Positions 7,432 through 14,686 of a DNA stretch of 34,677 nt are shown here, piece by piece; positions within the stretch are counted from its first letter, which is position 1; the number at the start of each line of letters is the position of its first letter. The notes beneath the pieces were generated by a model. It had not been told where the DNA came from, did no database searches, and worked only from the letters and a program-made list of their open reading frames with translations. Location of the stretch: contig PLEY01000142.1 of NCBI GenBank assembly GCA_003136595.1, positions 18,719-53,395 of the forward strand, in the 5' to 3' direction. A program made the translations under genes and the position numbers. Source of the stretch: Burkholderiales bacterium. Lineage in GTDB: Bacteria > Pseudomonadota > Gammaproteobacteria > Burkholderiales > Burkholderiaceae_D.

Positions 7432-8196
7432 ATGCAGAAAATCCGAGTCTTCGCGGACACCAATGTCATCCTCGAATCGTTCCGAACGAGTTGCTGGACC
7501 GCCATCAGCAATCACTTCGCCATCGAAACCGTCGAGAAGTGTGTCGAGGAAACGCTGACCGGCAATCCTGGTGATCCCCGCCACGTTGCCGTGCCGCCTG
7601 CTGTTTTGAATGCAGGGCTTGCTGTACAACATCCGGTCAGCCGCAAGGAGCTCGCCACGTTGGTGTTGAGCCACCCTCCGAGCAGCACGCTCGACGATGG
7701 CGAGAAGCATCTTTTCGCGTGGCTGTTCGCCAACAAGCTGCTGCCGTCACATGTCATCGTGGTCACAACGGCCGACAAGGCCGCCTTGGTCGCATCGAAC
7801 GGGCTGGGCTGGCTCGACTGCATGATCTCGTTGGAGGATCTGGCTCGCAAGGCGGGCGTTGGGCGAGTCAATCTTGATGCGCTGGCCTTGCAATATCGCG
7901 ACGACTGGCTGTCCAGCATCAAGACCAAGATCAGGTTGGGAACGGAATGGAAAAGTTTGTACCATGCCGGGCCAACCTTGTCCTGTCGCCAGCGTCGCAT
8001 GGTTTTCAGGCTGACTTTCCATCGGGCGGCTACTTGCCGCTCTGCATCACGGGGTAGTGCATTTTATCTCCTCACCAAATGCCACCATGACAAATCTGTT
8101 CGCCATGGAAAGCAAGTACGGCGATCAGGGCATGCCGGGATCGCCAAGCTCGTTCGGCAACCGCTGATTGAGATCAACTTCGACGCCTTCGATTAG
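7432..8196 (+). CDS. PIN-domain protein paired with XRE-ImmA, with odd C-terminal extension
   Basis: Residues 1-172 form a PIN-like nuclease: FADTNVILESF with Asp9, an acidic helix at EKCVEETL (Glu39/40), TLDDGEKH (Asp88/89) and VTTADKAAL (Asp115). These would bind Mg or Mn for RNA cleavage. It is co-transcribed with the XRE-ImmA gene and is the likely toxic partner. From about residue 173 the sequence changes character to Arg-, His- and Cys-rich low-order sequence. Its last 72 bases overlap tail to tail with the small ORF at 8125-8331. The natural C-terminus was therefore probably near 172, and the remaining 82 residues look like read-through created by a deletion or frameshift. The start has a GAGGTGAG ribosome site. 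Confidence 0.72.
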   Translation: MQKIRVFADTNVILESFRTSCWTAISNHFAIETVEKCVEETLTGNPGDPRHVAVPPAVLNAGLAVQHPVSRKELATLVLSHPPSSTLDDGEKHLFAWLFANKLLPSHVIVVTTADKAALVASNGLGWLDCMISLEDLARKAGVGRVNLDALALQYRDDWLSSIKTKIRLGTEWKSLYHAGPTLSCRQRRMVFRLTFHRAATCRSASRGSAFYLLTKCHHDKSVRHGKQVRRSGHAGIAKLVRQPLIEINFDAFD

Positions 8197-8331
8197 TGCG
8201 TAGAGGCGTTCCACAAGTCCGGCATCGATGGGGCGCAAGACTTCAGGGTGCGCGCCAATGTGTTGGAGAAGTGCGTCGAGCGCTATGCTGTCACGCCCAC
8301 TCCCCCCATGCTTTCGCCCGTTCGATTTCAT
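8125..8331 (-). CDS. Small ORF resembling C-terminus of PrlF-type antitoxin, coupled to tacT
   Basis: This 68-residue frame contains ALLQHIGAHPEVLRPID followed by GLVERLYALIEGVEVDLNQ. That pattern matches my memory of the C-terminal half of PrlF/SohA-family antitoxins (…HPERLQPL…VEVDLDAPLP). The AbrB-like DNA-binding N-terminus of that family is missing. Its ATG at 8331 overlaps the tacT stop as ATGA, so translation could be coupled. It may be a gene remnant recruited behind tacT or an independent small protein; homology is unverified. Confidence 0.42.
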   Translation of the reverse strand: MKSNGRKHGGSGRDSIALDALLQHIGAHPEVLRPIDAGLVERLYALIEGVEVDLNQRLPNELGDPGMP

Positions 8332-8834
8332 TGCGGTGTACCAGCAAAACGGCGTGCATCTTTGAGCAACAGAATCAGTTGCCGTTCGTGTGCTGGTGTC
8401 GACTCGAAGCCAAAACGACGATAGAACGCATCGGCATCTTCGTCAATGGGGTGTGTCAGCAGAGCCCGAATACCTGCATGCTCTGCAATTGCAACCGTTC
8501 GGCGAATAGCGTCTTGCAGCAGGCTGAAACCAAGGCCTTGTTTTTGGTAATCGAGATCGACAGCAAGCCGCGCCAGAATGACCAGCGGAATCGGGTACTG
8601 GCCCATCCCGCGACGAATCCGCTCGGGAGCGTCGAGCGTGTCGATTTGCCCAACGGTCAAACTGAAGTACCCGGCAACGCGACTTCCATCACAGGCGACG
8701 AATGTTTTCGCTGAACCGCTACCTTGAGCTTGGCGTGCGTGGCGCAGCAGCCAGTCGGTGAGGGCCGGCTTTCCGCAGTCAAATTCTTCCACCCGATGAT
8801 TCGCATCCAGTGACTGTGGTGCCGATAGACTCAT
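8328..8834 (-). CDS. tacT: TacT-like GNAT acetyltransferase toxin
   Basis: The 168-residue protein is a GNAT enzyme of the TacT/AtaT type, which acetylate aminoacyl-tRNA and stop translation. It has the acetyl-CoA loop ARLAVDLDYQKQGLG (88-102) and DAFYRRFGF with the likely catalytic Tyr138, followed by the basic C-terminus. It sits directly after a DUF1778 antitoxin gene, the standard order. The usual start would be an ATG overlapping the antitoxin stop at 8854. A 20-bp tandem duplication has displaced the working ATG to 8834, leaving a seven-codon frame in between. The stop overlaps the next small ORF as ATGA. Confidence 0.88.
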   Translation of the reverse strand: MSLSAPQSLDANHRVEEFDCGKPALTDWLLRHARQAQGSGSAKTFVACDGSRVAGYFSLTVGQIDTLDAPERIRRGMGQYPIPLVILARLAVDLDYQKQGLGFSLLQDAIRRTVAIAEHAGIRALLTHPIDEDADAFYRRFGFESTPAHERQLILLLKDARRFAGTPQ

Positions 8835-8854
8835 TGTGGTGCCGATAGACTCAT
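8815..8854 (-). repeat. Perfect 20-bp tandem duplication across the tacT start
   Basis: Units 8815-8834 and 8835-8854 are identical. On the minus strand each begins with ATGAGTCTATCGG. Translation from the first ATG gives MSLSAPQ and then TGA, and that TGA overlaps the second ATG as ATGA. The duplication is not a multiple of three, so only the second start reads the toxin. Confidence 0.93.
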
Positions 8855-9135
8855 TTTTCTGCCCACACCGGACGCCGGGAGAACAAATTGGCCAGACCAG
8901 GATTATCCGATTCCGGTCGATCCAGCATTTCCAGGAGCGCTTGGTACTGACTGCCGGAGACCATAAACAATCTCTGATCGAGCAAGGTATGCTCTGCCGC
9001 TTGGTAAGCGGCATCGAGAATGAAATCAGTCAACGATTTGTGTGCGACCTCGGCGGCGCGACGCAGAACGGTTTCCTGTTCAGGTGTCGCGCGCAGGCCG
9101 AGCCGGGCCGAACGAGCGGTAGTAGTGGCAGTCAT
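8851..9135 (-). CDS. tacA: TacA-like DUF1778 antitoxin
   Basis: The 94-residue protein matches DUF1778/TacA antitoxins: a basic N-terminus with a ribbon-helix-helix (RSARLGLRATPEQETVLRRAAE) that binds the operator, then a helical C-terminal part (LTDFILDAAYQAAEHTLLDQ) that wraps the GNAT toxin. It precedes tacT on the same strand. Its TGA overlaps an ATG as ATGA, the original toxin start before the duplication. An AAGGGA ribosome site lies ahead of the ATG at 9135. The toxin-antitoxin complex would repress the promoter just upstream. Confidence 0.88.
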   Translation of the reverse strand: MTATTTARSARLGLRATPEQETVLRRAAEVAHKSLTDFILDAAYQAAEHTLLDQRLFMVSGSQYQALLEMLDRPESDNPGLANLFSRRPVWAEK

Positions 9136-9152
9136 GGCAAATTCCCTTCAGA

Positions 9153-9178
9153 TGTACAGTAGGCTCAATGTTAGTACA
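9153..9178. promoter_or_regulatory. Candidate TacA operator
   Basis: TGTAC (9153-9157) and GTACA (9174-9178) form an inverted repeat of short half-sites 18 to 25 bases upstream of tacA, in the only AT-richer stretch before the gene. Ribbon-helix-helix antitoxins bind such sites. No clear -35/-10 pair stands out, so the call is tentative. Confidence 0.35.
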
Positions 9179-9207
9179 ATTGACGCATTTTGTCTAGAAG
9201 GAGCCTC

Positions 9208-9267
9208 TTCCAACGGCATATGCGTCTGAAAGGGGTCCCGTGTTTCCAACGGCATATGCGTCTGAAA
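9208..9267 (+). repeat. Two direct copies of the IS left terminal sequence
   Basis: A 24-base sequence (TTCCAACGGCATATGCGTCT plus GAAA) occurs at 9208-9231 and 9244-9267, 36 bases apart, in the same orientation. The inner copy matches the inverted end at 10564-10590. The outer copy suggests a second insertion, or an earlier element removed, at the same point. Confidence 0.85.
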
Positions 9268-10590
9268 CGGTGATTTTGGGTCGATCATCCAGAAATGGTT
9301 ATCGACATGAACGACGCACGGCTTGGCACGATCGAGCAAATCCGGGAGTTTTTGGCGGGTACCGCCGATATGACTTTCACCATTCCTACCGACGAGGCGA
9401 CGCTCCACCAGTTCGTCGCGACGGTGCTCAGGCGCTTTCGCTACTTCGAGCTGACCAAGGGGCAGCGCAGCGTTCTGATGGCCTACATGCGGCGTCTGAG
9501 CGGCTACACGCGTCAGCATCTGACCAAGCTGATTGCCCAGTACCGCGAGAGTGGCTCCCTGACGCCGGTCAGTCGCACCAGTCGAACCAGCTTTGGCGGC
9601 CGCTTTGGAGCGGCCGACATCGCCCTCTTAGCCGAGATCGACAGCCTCCACGACACCCTGTCCGGACCGGCCACCAAGGTGCTGATGGCGCGCGCCTGGC
9701 AGAACTTTGGCGATGAACGCTTCGTCAATCTGTCCGAGATTTCGGTGTCCCATCTTTACAACCTGAGAGCCAGTACCGCTTACCAGAAACAGCGTATGTT
9801 CTGGACCCGCACCCAGGCTTCTCCGGTACGCATCGGGCTCCGCAAGGCGCCCGCTGCGCAAGGTTTGCCGGGCTATATTCGAATCGATACCGTCCACCAG
9901 GGCGACCACGATGGCGCCAAGGGCGTCTATCACATCAATGCCGTGGACATCATCACCCAGTGGGAGATCGTGGCGGCGCTGGAACGTGTCAGCGAGGCCT
10001 TCCTGCTACCGGTCATTGCCCTCATGCTCGAGAGTTTCCCGTTTGCGATTCGCGGCTTTCATTCCGATGGCGGTTCCGAATACATCAACCACGACATCGC
10101 CGCGATGCTCAACAAACTGAACGTCGAATTCACGCGTTCCCGACCGCGCCACACCAACGACAACGCCTTGGCCGAGTGTAAGAACGGCGCGGTCGTGCGC
10201 AAGATCATGGGCTATAGCCACATCCCCCAGAAACATGCGGCCGTCATCAACCGCTTCTATCGGGACATCCTCAATCCGTACTTGAACTTCCACCGCCCCT
10301 GCTACTTCGCTCATGACACCGTCGATGCCAAAGGAAAGATCAAGAAGACCTATCCGCTCGATCAGATCGCAACCCCCTTTGAACGCCTGCAGGGCCTCCC
10401 CGACTACGCCGATCATCTACGCCCCGACCTGACGCCCCAAGCCTTAACCCTGCTCGCCAACGCCCTGAGCGACAATGCAGCTGCAGCACAAGTTCAGGAG
10501 GCTCGAAAGCGCCTCTTCCAAACCTTCAACCGCCGATCCAAAGTCACCGCCTGAAACCTTACGGTTTCAGACGCATCTTACGATTGGAAA
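9244..10590 (+). mobile_element. Insertion sequence of about 1.35 kb with one DDE transposase
   Basis: The left end (9243-9271) and the reverse complement of the right end (10561-10590) share outer TTTCCAA and inner ATGCGTCTGAAAC with one gap between. One transposase gene fills the interior. No target-site duplication could be seen beside either end, perhaps because of the extra left-end copy. Family unassigned; I could not place it firmly in IS481, IS30 or ISNCY. Confidence 0.75.
9295..10554 (+). CDS. DDE (integrase-core) transposase
   Basis: The 419-residue protein has an N-terminal helix-turn-helix region (about 45-95, including LSGYTRQHLTKLIAQYRESG) and an rve-type RNase H fold with DDE residues Asp198 (RIDTVHQGD), Asp258 (FHSDGGSEY) and Glu294 (DNALAECKNG). 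The C-terminal third contains FYRDILNPYLNFHRPC, typical of such transposases. All three catalytic residues are present and the frame is intact, so it may be active. It cuts and joins the element ends at 9244 and 10590. The ATG at 9295 has no obvious ribosome site; a second Met at 9307 is possible. Confidence 0.9.
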   Translation: MVIDMNDARLGTIEQIREFLAGTADMTFTIPTDEATLHQFVATVLRRFRYFELTKGQRSVLMAYMRRLSGYTRQHLTKLIAQYRESGSLTPVSRTSRTSFGGRFGAADIALLAEIDSLHDTLSGPATKVLMARAWQNFGDERFVNLSEISVSHLYNLRASTAYQKQRMFWTRTQASPVRIGLRKAPAAQGLPGYIRIDTVHQGDHDGAKGVYHINAVDIITQWEIVAALERVSEAFLLPVIALMLESFPFAIRGFHSDGGSEYINHDIAAMLNKLNVEFTRSRPRHTNDNALAECKNGAVVRKIMGYSHIPQKHAAVINRFYRDILNPYLNFHRPCYFAHDTVDAKGKIKKTYPLDQIATPFERLQGLPDYADHLRPDLTPQALTLLANALSDNAAAAQVQEARKRLFQTFNRRSKVTA

Positions 10591-10721
10591 ATACTGCTGG
10601 CCAATACGCTTTGGAGAGCAAGCTCCCAGCTCACTCGGAGTACCGGAAGTATGTGACGGTAACTTTGGCGGCAACTCGCTCTAACTCGTTGATTCAAATA
10701 GAGGTGCGGTTGTCCTCTTCT

Positions 10722-10797
10722 CCACCATAATACGAAATCCCAACCCTTATCCGGTTGGGATTTTTTTTTCCCGTTCCCCCCGTGTTGGCGCAGTTTC
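10722..10797 (+). repeat. 76-bp direct repeat, copy 2 (candidate att site)
   Basis: Same orientation and length as 3657-3732, with five substitutions. It too begins with CTCCACCATAAT-like sequence after a T-rich stretch, the usual look of an RNA gene 3' end, and contains the same terminator. It marks the right boundary of the putative island. Confidence 0.75.
10736..10769 (+). terminator. Rho-independent terminator, copy 2
   Basis: The stem AATCCCAACC/GGTTGGGATT around CTTATCC is identical to copy 1, followed by nine T including those of the stem. Faces the plus strand. Confidence 0.85.
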
Positions 10798-10823
10798 GCG
10801 CCTCGGACTCTTGATGTGAATTT

Positions 10824-10889
10824 GCGGGCATATGAGGCCAATCGGCTCGCGGCTTAATGATGCCACCCGATTTGCGGCTTAATGAGGCC
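10824..10889 (+). repeat. Three 16-bp repeats at exact 25-bp spacing
   Basis: GCGGGCATATGAGGCC (10824), GCGGCTTAATGATGCC (10849) and GCGGCTTAATGAGGCC (10874) are spaced 25 bases each. They look like protein-binding iterons or the multiple terminal repeats of an IS21-like end. No matching transposase is in the window. Confidence 0.6.
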
Positions 10890-11472
10890 TGCGCCCGCTG
10901 CAGTTTCCCCCGGCGCAGCGGCTTGATGCGAGCGATGCGGTCTCCGGCATGCGGCAAAGCCTAGGTGGCGAGGACCTCTGCTTTGAGTAAAAAGTCCTAG
11001 GAGCCGAAGCCGTCTATATCTCTATCGAATTTCTATTCCCTAAGCGGTCGCTTGACTGGAGATCGGCGAGCCGCCCGTGGAATGCATGGTCGTAACGAAC
11101 TCTGCAATTTAGACGGTACGATCCCAAGTCCTTCTCGGAGCTGGCGCTCAAGCACGGTCTTTTGGATTCTCGAGCCTTTGAGTACGCGAATGACTCGTCC
11201 CGGCAGGCTCTGCTCCCGGTTTCGCTTCGCGTGCTCACACGCCCCTTCGTGGTGCAGGGAGGCTCGTCGGCGTCCGATGAACACGTTCTGAATTGATTAG
11301 CCTCGTCGAATTGTCATGCGCGTTGGCGCCAAGTGACGCAGGCAAAGAAAGTGTCCCAAGCGCTGCCATTTTGGCTACCATCGAACTCAAGAACTTGCCG
11401 ATTAGGCCGATGTTGTGAGATGCGCGTCAATGGCGGGCTGCGCCCCTTGCGACGCCATATAAGGACCTGACA
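10890..11472. other. Intergenic stretch between island and diguanylate cyclase gene
   Basis: About 580 bases without a convincing gene. Short open frames exist on both strands at 11014-11291 but have no ribosome sites or recognisable protein character. The sequence is of mixed composition, consistent with decayed DNA at an island edge. The ATG of the next gene at 11473 is preceded by ATAAGGACCTGACA, which includes an AAGGA ribosome site. Confidence 0.5.
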
Positions 11473-12795
11473 ATGTCATGGAAGCCCCTTCCTGATTTAT
11501 TTGCGATCAGCCTTCTGATTTTCGCCTTCCTGTCGGTTTCAGGTCAGCGGACGAATCGCAATGTGACGCGCTATTGGCTCATCGGCTGGATCATGATCGA
11601 GGTGCACTTCCTCGCGTCCATGCTCGCTGACATGACGGGTGGGTTGGGGTTCGTCGCCTCGGTGATCACCACTTCAGCGCTCATGTGGGGCGCCCTCTTC
11701 TTCTCGCGCTCAATGGAGGACAGGCCGCACAACTTCGAGAGCAGGTCGTGGATCTGGGGACTGTGCATCGTCAACACGCTGTTCTTCGTCACCGCGAACA
11801 TACCCGATTGCCCAGAAGTTCTGCGCATGGCAGCGGACGTACTCTATGCGCTGGTACCCGTCGTCCTGGTGCTCCGCTCCTACATGCGGGGCAGGAACTC
11901 GGCGCCGCGCCTGATTGAGGCTTCGATGTACTGCGTCCTGTCGGTGGTCCTCCTCATGGCCACTTTGAAAACGTTCGGAACCCTGAGCGATTCGATCGCG
12001 AGCGACGCTGTCCTCACCGCGCCGTACCTGCTCTGCTTTCTGCGCTTCGTGGTCACGCGCCGGCGCAACAGCGGGGGCTTCGTCGTCACGGCCATCGGAC
12101 TTCTGACCTGGTGCATGGTTTTCATCGTCGGGGAACTTGTCGGGCAACTGCTCCCCGATGTTCAGGTCGATATGGAGGTGTGGAACCTGCCGAAGTTTCT
12201 GGTCGCGGTGGGGATGATCCTGTTGTTGCTCGAGGACGAGGTCGCCCGCAACCAGCACATGGCGCGACACGACTCGCTCACCGGTCTGCCCAACCGTCGC
12301 CAGTTCCTGGCGCGCCTGAGTGAGGCGCTTGAGCGCGCGCGCAACGCCGGCGAGCGTGTGGCGCTGCTTTCCGTCGATCTCGACGGTTTCAAGCGCGTGA
12401 ACGATCGCCTCGGGCACCATGCGGGTGACGCCGTATTGCAGCGGGTGGCGACCCTCTTTGCCGCGCAGGTGGGGGCTGGCGACCTGCTCGCCCGCGTGGG
12501 CGGGGACGAGTTCTTCGTCGTGCTCGAGGGAAACCTTGCATGCGAGCGGGCAGAACAGGTCGCTGAAAAGCTGAGGGCCACCCTCTATGCGCCGCTGCGC
12601 GTCGAGGAGAACTCCGTCGGCCTCGGTGCGAGCGTCGGTATCGCCGAATTTCCCAAGGACGCCCGCGCCCTCGAGCCGCTGTGCATCATTGCCGATGAAC
12701 GCATGTACCGCGCCAAGGCGATGCACAGCGCGGGTGGGTCAGGCGCTGCGACTGAATCGGCGCATCTTTCGTTTCAACCCGCCGTCGGAGTGTGA
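11473..12795 (+). CDS. Membrane diguanylate cyclase (GGDEF), no I-site
   Basis: The 440-residue protein starts with about seven hydrophobic segments (residues 8-250), a membrane sensor region I cannot assign to a named MASE type. A GGDEF domain follows (about 262-420; DSLTGLPNRRQF at its start, GGDEF at 343-347). This domain makes cyclic di-GMP from two GTP at the inner membrane. The metal-binding and signature residues are intact, so it should be active. The product-inhibition I-site (RxxD, five residues before GGDEF) reads GAGD here, so feedback inhibition is probably lost. No EAL domain is present. It stands alone between the island and the response-regulator gene; the input signal is unknown. 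AAGGA precedes the ATG. Confidence 0.9.
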   Translation: MSWKPLPDLFAISLLIFAFLSVSGQRTNRNVTRYWLIGWIMIEVHFLASMLADMTGGLGFVASVITTSALMWGALFFSRSMEDRPHNFESRSWIWGLCIVNTLFFVTANIPDCPEVLRMAADVLYALVPVVLVLRSYMRGRNSAPRLIEASMYCVLSVVLLMATLKTFGTLSDSIASDAVLTAPYLLCFLRFVVTRRRNSGGFVVTAIGLLTWCMVFIVGELVGQLLPDVQVDMEVWNLPKFLVAVGMILLLLEDEVARNQHMARHDSLTGLPNRRQFLARLSEALERARNAGERVALLSVDLDGFKRVNDRLGHHAGDAVLQRVATLFAAQVGAGDLLARVGGDEFFVVLEGNLACERAEQVAEKLRATLYAPLRVEENSVGLGASVGIAEFPKDARALEPLCIIADERMYRAKAMHSAGGSGAATESAHLSFQPAVGV

Positions 12796-12820
12796 ACCCG
12801 GTGTGAGGCACAGCCTGTAG

Positions 12821-12880
12821 GCGGTCCCAAACGCGGCCCCAAACGCGGTTCGAAACGCAGTTCGAAACGCGATTCTGTAG
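12821..12880 (+). repeat. 12-bp tandem repeats after the diguanylate cyclase gene
   Basis: Four 12-base units (GCGGTCCCAAAC, GCGGCCCCAAAC, GCGGTTCGAAAC, GCAGTTCGAAAC) run from 12821 to 12868, followed by a decayed fifth. They begin 25 bases after the stop codon. TTCGAA inside two units is palindromic. Function unknown. Confidence 0.8.
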
Positions 12881-13811
12881 CTCCACCAGACTGCTTGTGC
12901 TCGAGGCCCCTCGCCTCGAGCCGAGCGCCTGCGCTCAACTGCGGTCCGTCTTCCCCCGATGAGCCCCCATGTCCAGAGCTTCCGGGGCCAAGGCCTACCG
13001 ATCTGAGATTGGGTCGCGCATGACCGGCCAAGAAGGCCCGGCTCCAAATGATCGCAACCGGGAATCCACTTCACAGCACTGCCCGTGAGTCGCTCGACCG
13101 GGGTTTACTCGTCCCGCAAATACGGCGGAGCCTCTCTCGGCTCCGCGGCCCGCCCGCCGCCACTGCGCGCCCCGTCTGGACGAGGGTCAGGAGGGCAGCA
13201 CAAACTGGGGATAAGGGGCGGTATAGCAGCGGATGTCGACCCGTTCGGGGGCGCCGCCCCCACATAAAGATATCGTAAAAAAAATTTTCGATCTTAAGGG
13301 AAGTGGCTATCTTCTTTACAACGTTTTTAGAGTCCACATGCTCCAATTCTTTGGCCTGTGGCATCGCAGCAAGAAGGCAAAGCATCGCAGTCGAGATTGT
13401 CCCGCAACCCCCCTGTTCGAGAGCGAGTCATGCAAGCGTATCCCCCTTCGGCCATGCCGCTCGCCCCCGTTGGCACTTTTCCTGGTCTTCCGACCTGGCG
13501 TGCCTTGGAATTGCCGCCCGGCCGATTGGCCCGGGCGCTGTGGGTGTCGGCAATCGGATGCATGGCCCGGTTTGACGCCACGGCGTCCTCGATTTTTTCT
13601 TGTCCGGCTCAGGGAAGGTCCCGATGAAGACGCAACGCCAACCCGGCGGCACGCCCGCCGGATACCCGGCGGCATCAGGGCAGAGCGCCCCGGCGGCCCG
13701 GAAGTCGCGGGAGGCCGTCCGAATCGATCCGCATGGGGTCGGCGTGGGGGAAGGTCATTGGACGCACTAGTAGCAAGGCCTTATCTCAATGCGAAACCCC
13801 ACCCGGCCCGC
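12881..13811. other. Long intergenic region before the first response regulator
   Basis: About 930 bases with no supportable gene. Open frames are present on both strands, as expected from high GC, but none looks like a protein. GGGGGC-GCC-GCCCCC near 13248-13262 is a strong hairpin without a T run. It is followed by an A/T-rich stretch (13268-13330) containing A8T4, the most promoter-like part, although I cannot fix a start site. Confidence 0.45.
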
Positions 13812-14540
13812 ATGAGCGAGCAGCGGACGATCCTCGTGGTCGAGGATGACCCGACGATTCAGCGCATTCTCTCCCTGGCGCTGGCGACGGAGGGCTTTCA
13901 GCCGCTGCTTTCAACCGGCGTCGCCGAGGCCCAGCAGCTGGCCCGGGAACACACGCCCGACCTCTATCTCATCGACATCGGCCTGCCCGACGGGGATGGA
14001 ATATCACTCATCCGGGAGCTGCGCAGCTGGACCCGCAAACCCATCATCGTCTTGACAGGCGAACTCAATGAAACGGACAAGGTCGCTGCTCTCGACGCGG
14101 GGGCCGACGATTATCTGACCAAGCCGTTCGGCATCGAGGAACTCAAGGCGCGCATCCGGGTTGCCCTGCGCAGACTCGCCGGTCCGCGCCATAGCGCTTC
14201 AGCACCTCTCATCCAGGTCGGCAGCATTCTGGTCGATCTCGCCAGCCGCCGCGTGTCCCGCGGGGGCAAGGAGATCCAGTTGACGCCGATCGAATTTCGC
14301 CTCTTGGCGGTGCTGTGCTCTCAGCCGGGACGCCTGATCACACACGAGGCGCTGCTCGATGCTGTCTGGGGTCCGAGCTACCACGGCGAGACGCATTACC
14401 TGCACATCTACGTGCGGCGACTGCGGAGCAAATTCAGGGATCACGAGGATTCGAGGGAGCAGCATATCGAGACCATCGCGCGGCTCGGCTACCGCCTGCT
14501 CGCAAGCGAGGTCAAGTCCACCGACGGCAAGGAGGCTTGA
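13812..14540 (+). CDS. OmpR/KdpE-family response regulator, orphan
   Basis: The 242-residue protein has a receiver domain (3-118) with acidic pair Glu11-Asp12, phospho-acceptor Asp55, Thr82 and Lys104, and a winged-helix DNA-binding domain (about 138-232) with LTPIEFRLLAVL and HYLHIYVRRLRSKF. It resembles KdpE. No kinase gene adjoins it; the nearest is the KdpD-like kinase at 21875-23479 beyond the efflux operon. Its position upstream of that operon on the same strand suggests it regulates efflux. The ATG at 13812 is where receiver homology begins; the frame is open to 13233 without domain content, and the ribosome site is weak. Confidence 0.87.
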   Translation: MSEQRTILVVEDDPTIQRILSLALATEGFQPLLSTGVAEAQQLAREHTPDLYLIDIGLPDGDGISLIRELRSWTRKPIIVLTGELNETDKVAALDAGADDYLTKPFGIEELKARIRVALRRLAGPRHSASAPLIQVGSILVDLASRRVSRGGKEIQLTPIEFRLLAVLCSQPGRLITHEALLDAVWGPSYHGETHYLHIYVRRLRSKFRDHEDSREQHIETIARLGYRLLASEVKSTDGKEA

Positions 14541-14542
14541 AG

Positions 14543-14686
14543 ATGGAACGGGACCCCATGTTTGGATCAGGCCTGGCGCCCGCTCAGTCTCGGGCGCGTA
14601 GCGAAGCCCAGTCTGGGCTCCCTGACCACCCCGTGGCCGGTCACCGCACAGGATCCGCCACCGTGCGGTTGCAGCGCTTCGCCTAA
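14543..14686 (+). CDS. Possible 47-residue small protein after the response regulator
   Basis: An ATG two bases after the regulator stop has GGAGG eight bases upstream (within the last codons of the regulator) and opens a 47-codon frame beginning MERDPMFGSGLAPAQS. The product is Arg/Ser/Gly-rich with no motif I recognise. The ribosome site is the only support; composition alone could give such a frame. The remaining 177 bases to the adaptor gene at 14864 hold nothing clear. Confidence 0.28.
   Translation: MERDPMFGSGLAPAQSRARSEAQSGLPDHPVAGHRTGSATVRLQRFA

Larger units (their letters stand above)
3657..10797. mobile_element. Putative 7.1-kb integrated island bounded by direct repeats
   Basis: Two near-identical 76-bp repeats delimit this segment. 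It holds a serine recombinase operon at the left end, an XRE-ImmA/PIN pair, a TacAT toxin-antitoxin pair and an insertion sequence, a typical cargo for a small genomic island. The amber codon in the recombinase suggests it may no longer move by itself. The CBASS block to its left may belong to an earlier insertion at the same site. Boundaries are inferred; no empty site is available for comparison. Confidence 0.5.

Noticed and set aside
8851-9014. Start of tacT at 9014 giving a 228-residue protein
   Set aside because: The added part is the antitoxin gene read in another frame; the GNAT domain starts at 8834.
10720-10890. CRISPR array
   Set aside because: Only three degenerate repeats with short 9-base gaps, no cas genes and no spacer-like unique sequence.
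13233-13811. Upstream extension of the first response regulator to 435 residues
   Set aside because: Receiver domains start at the N-terminus, and the extra sequence is Arg/Pro-rich without domain character or ribosome site.
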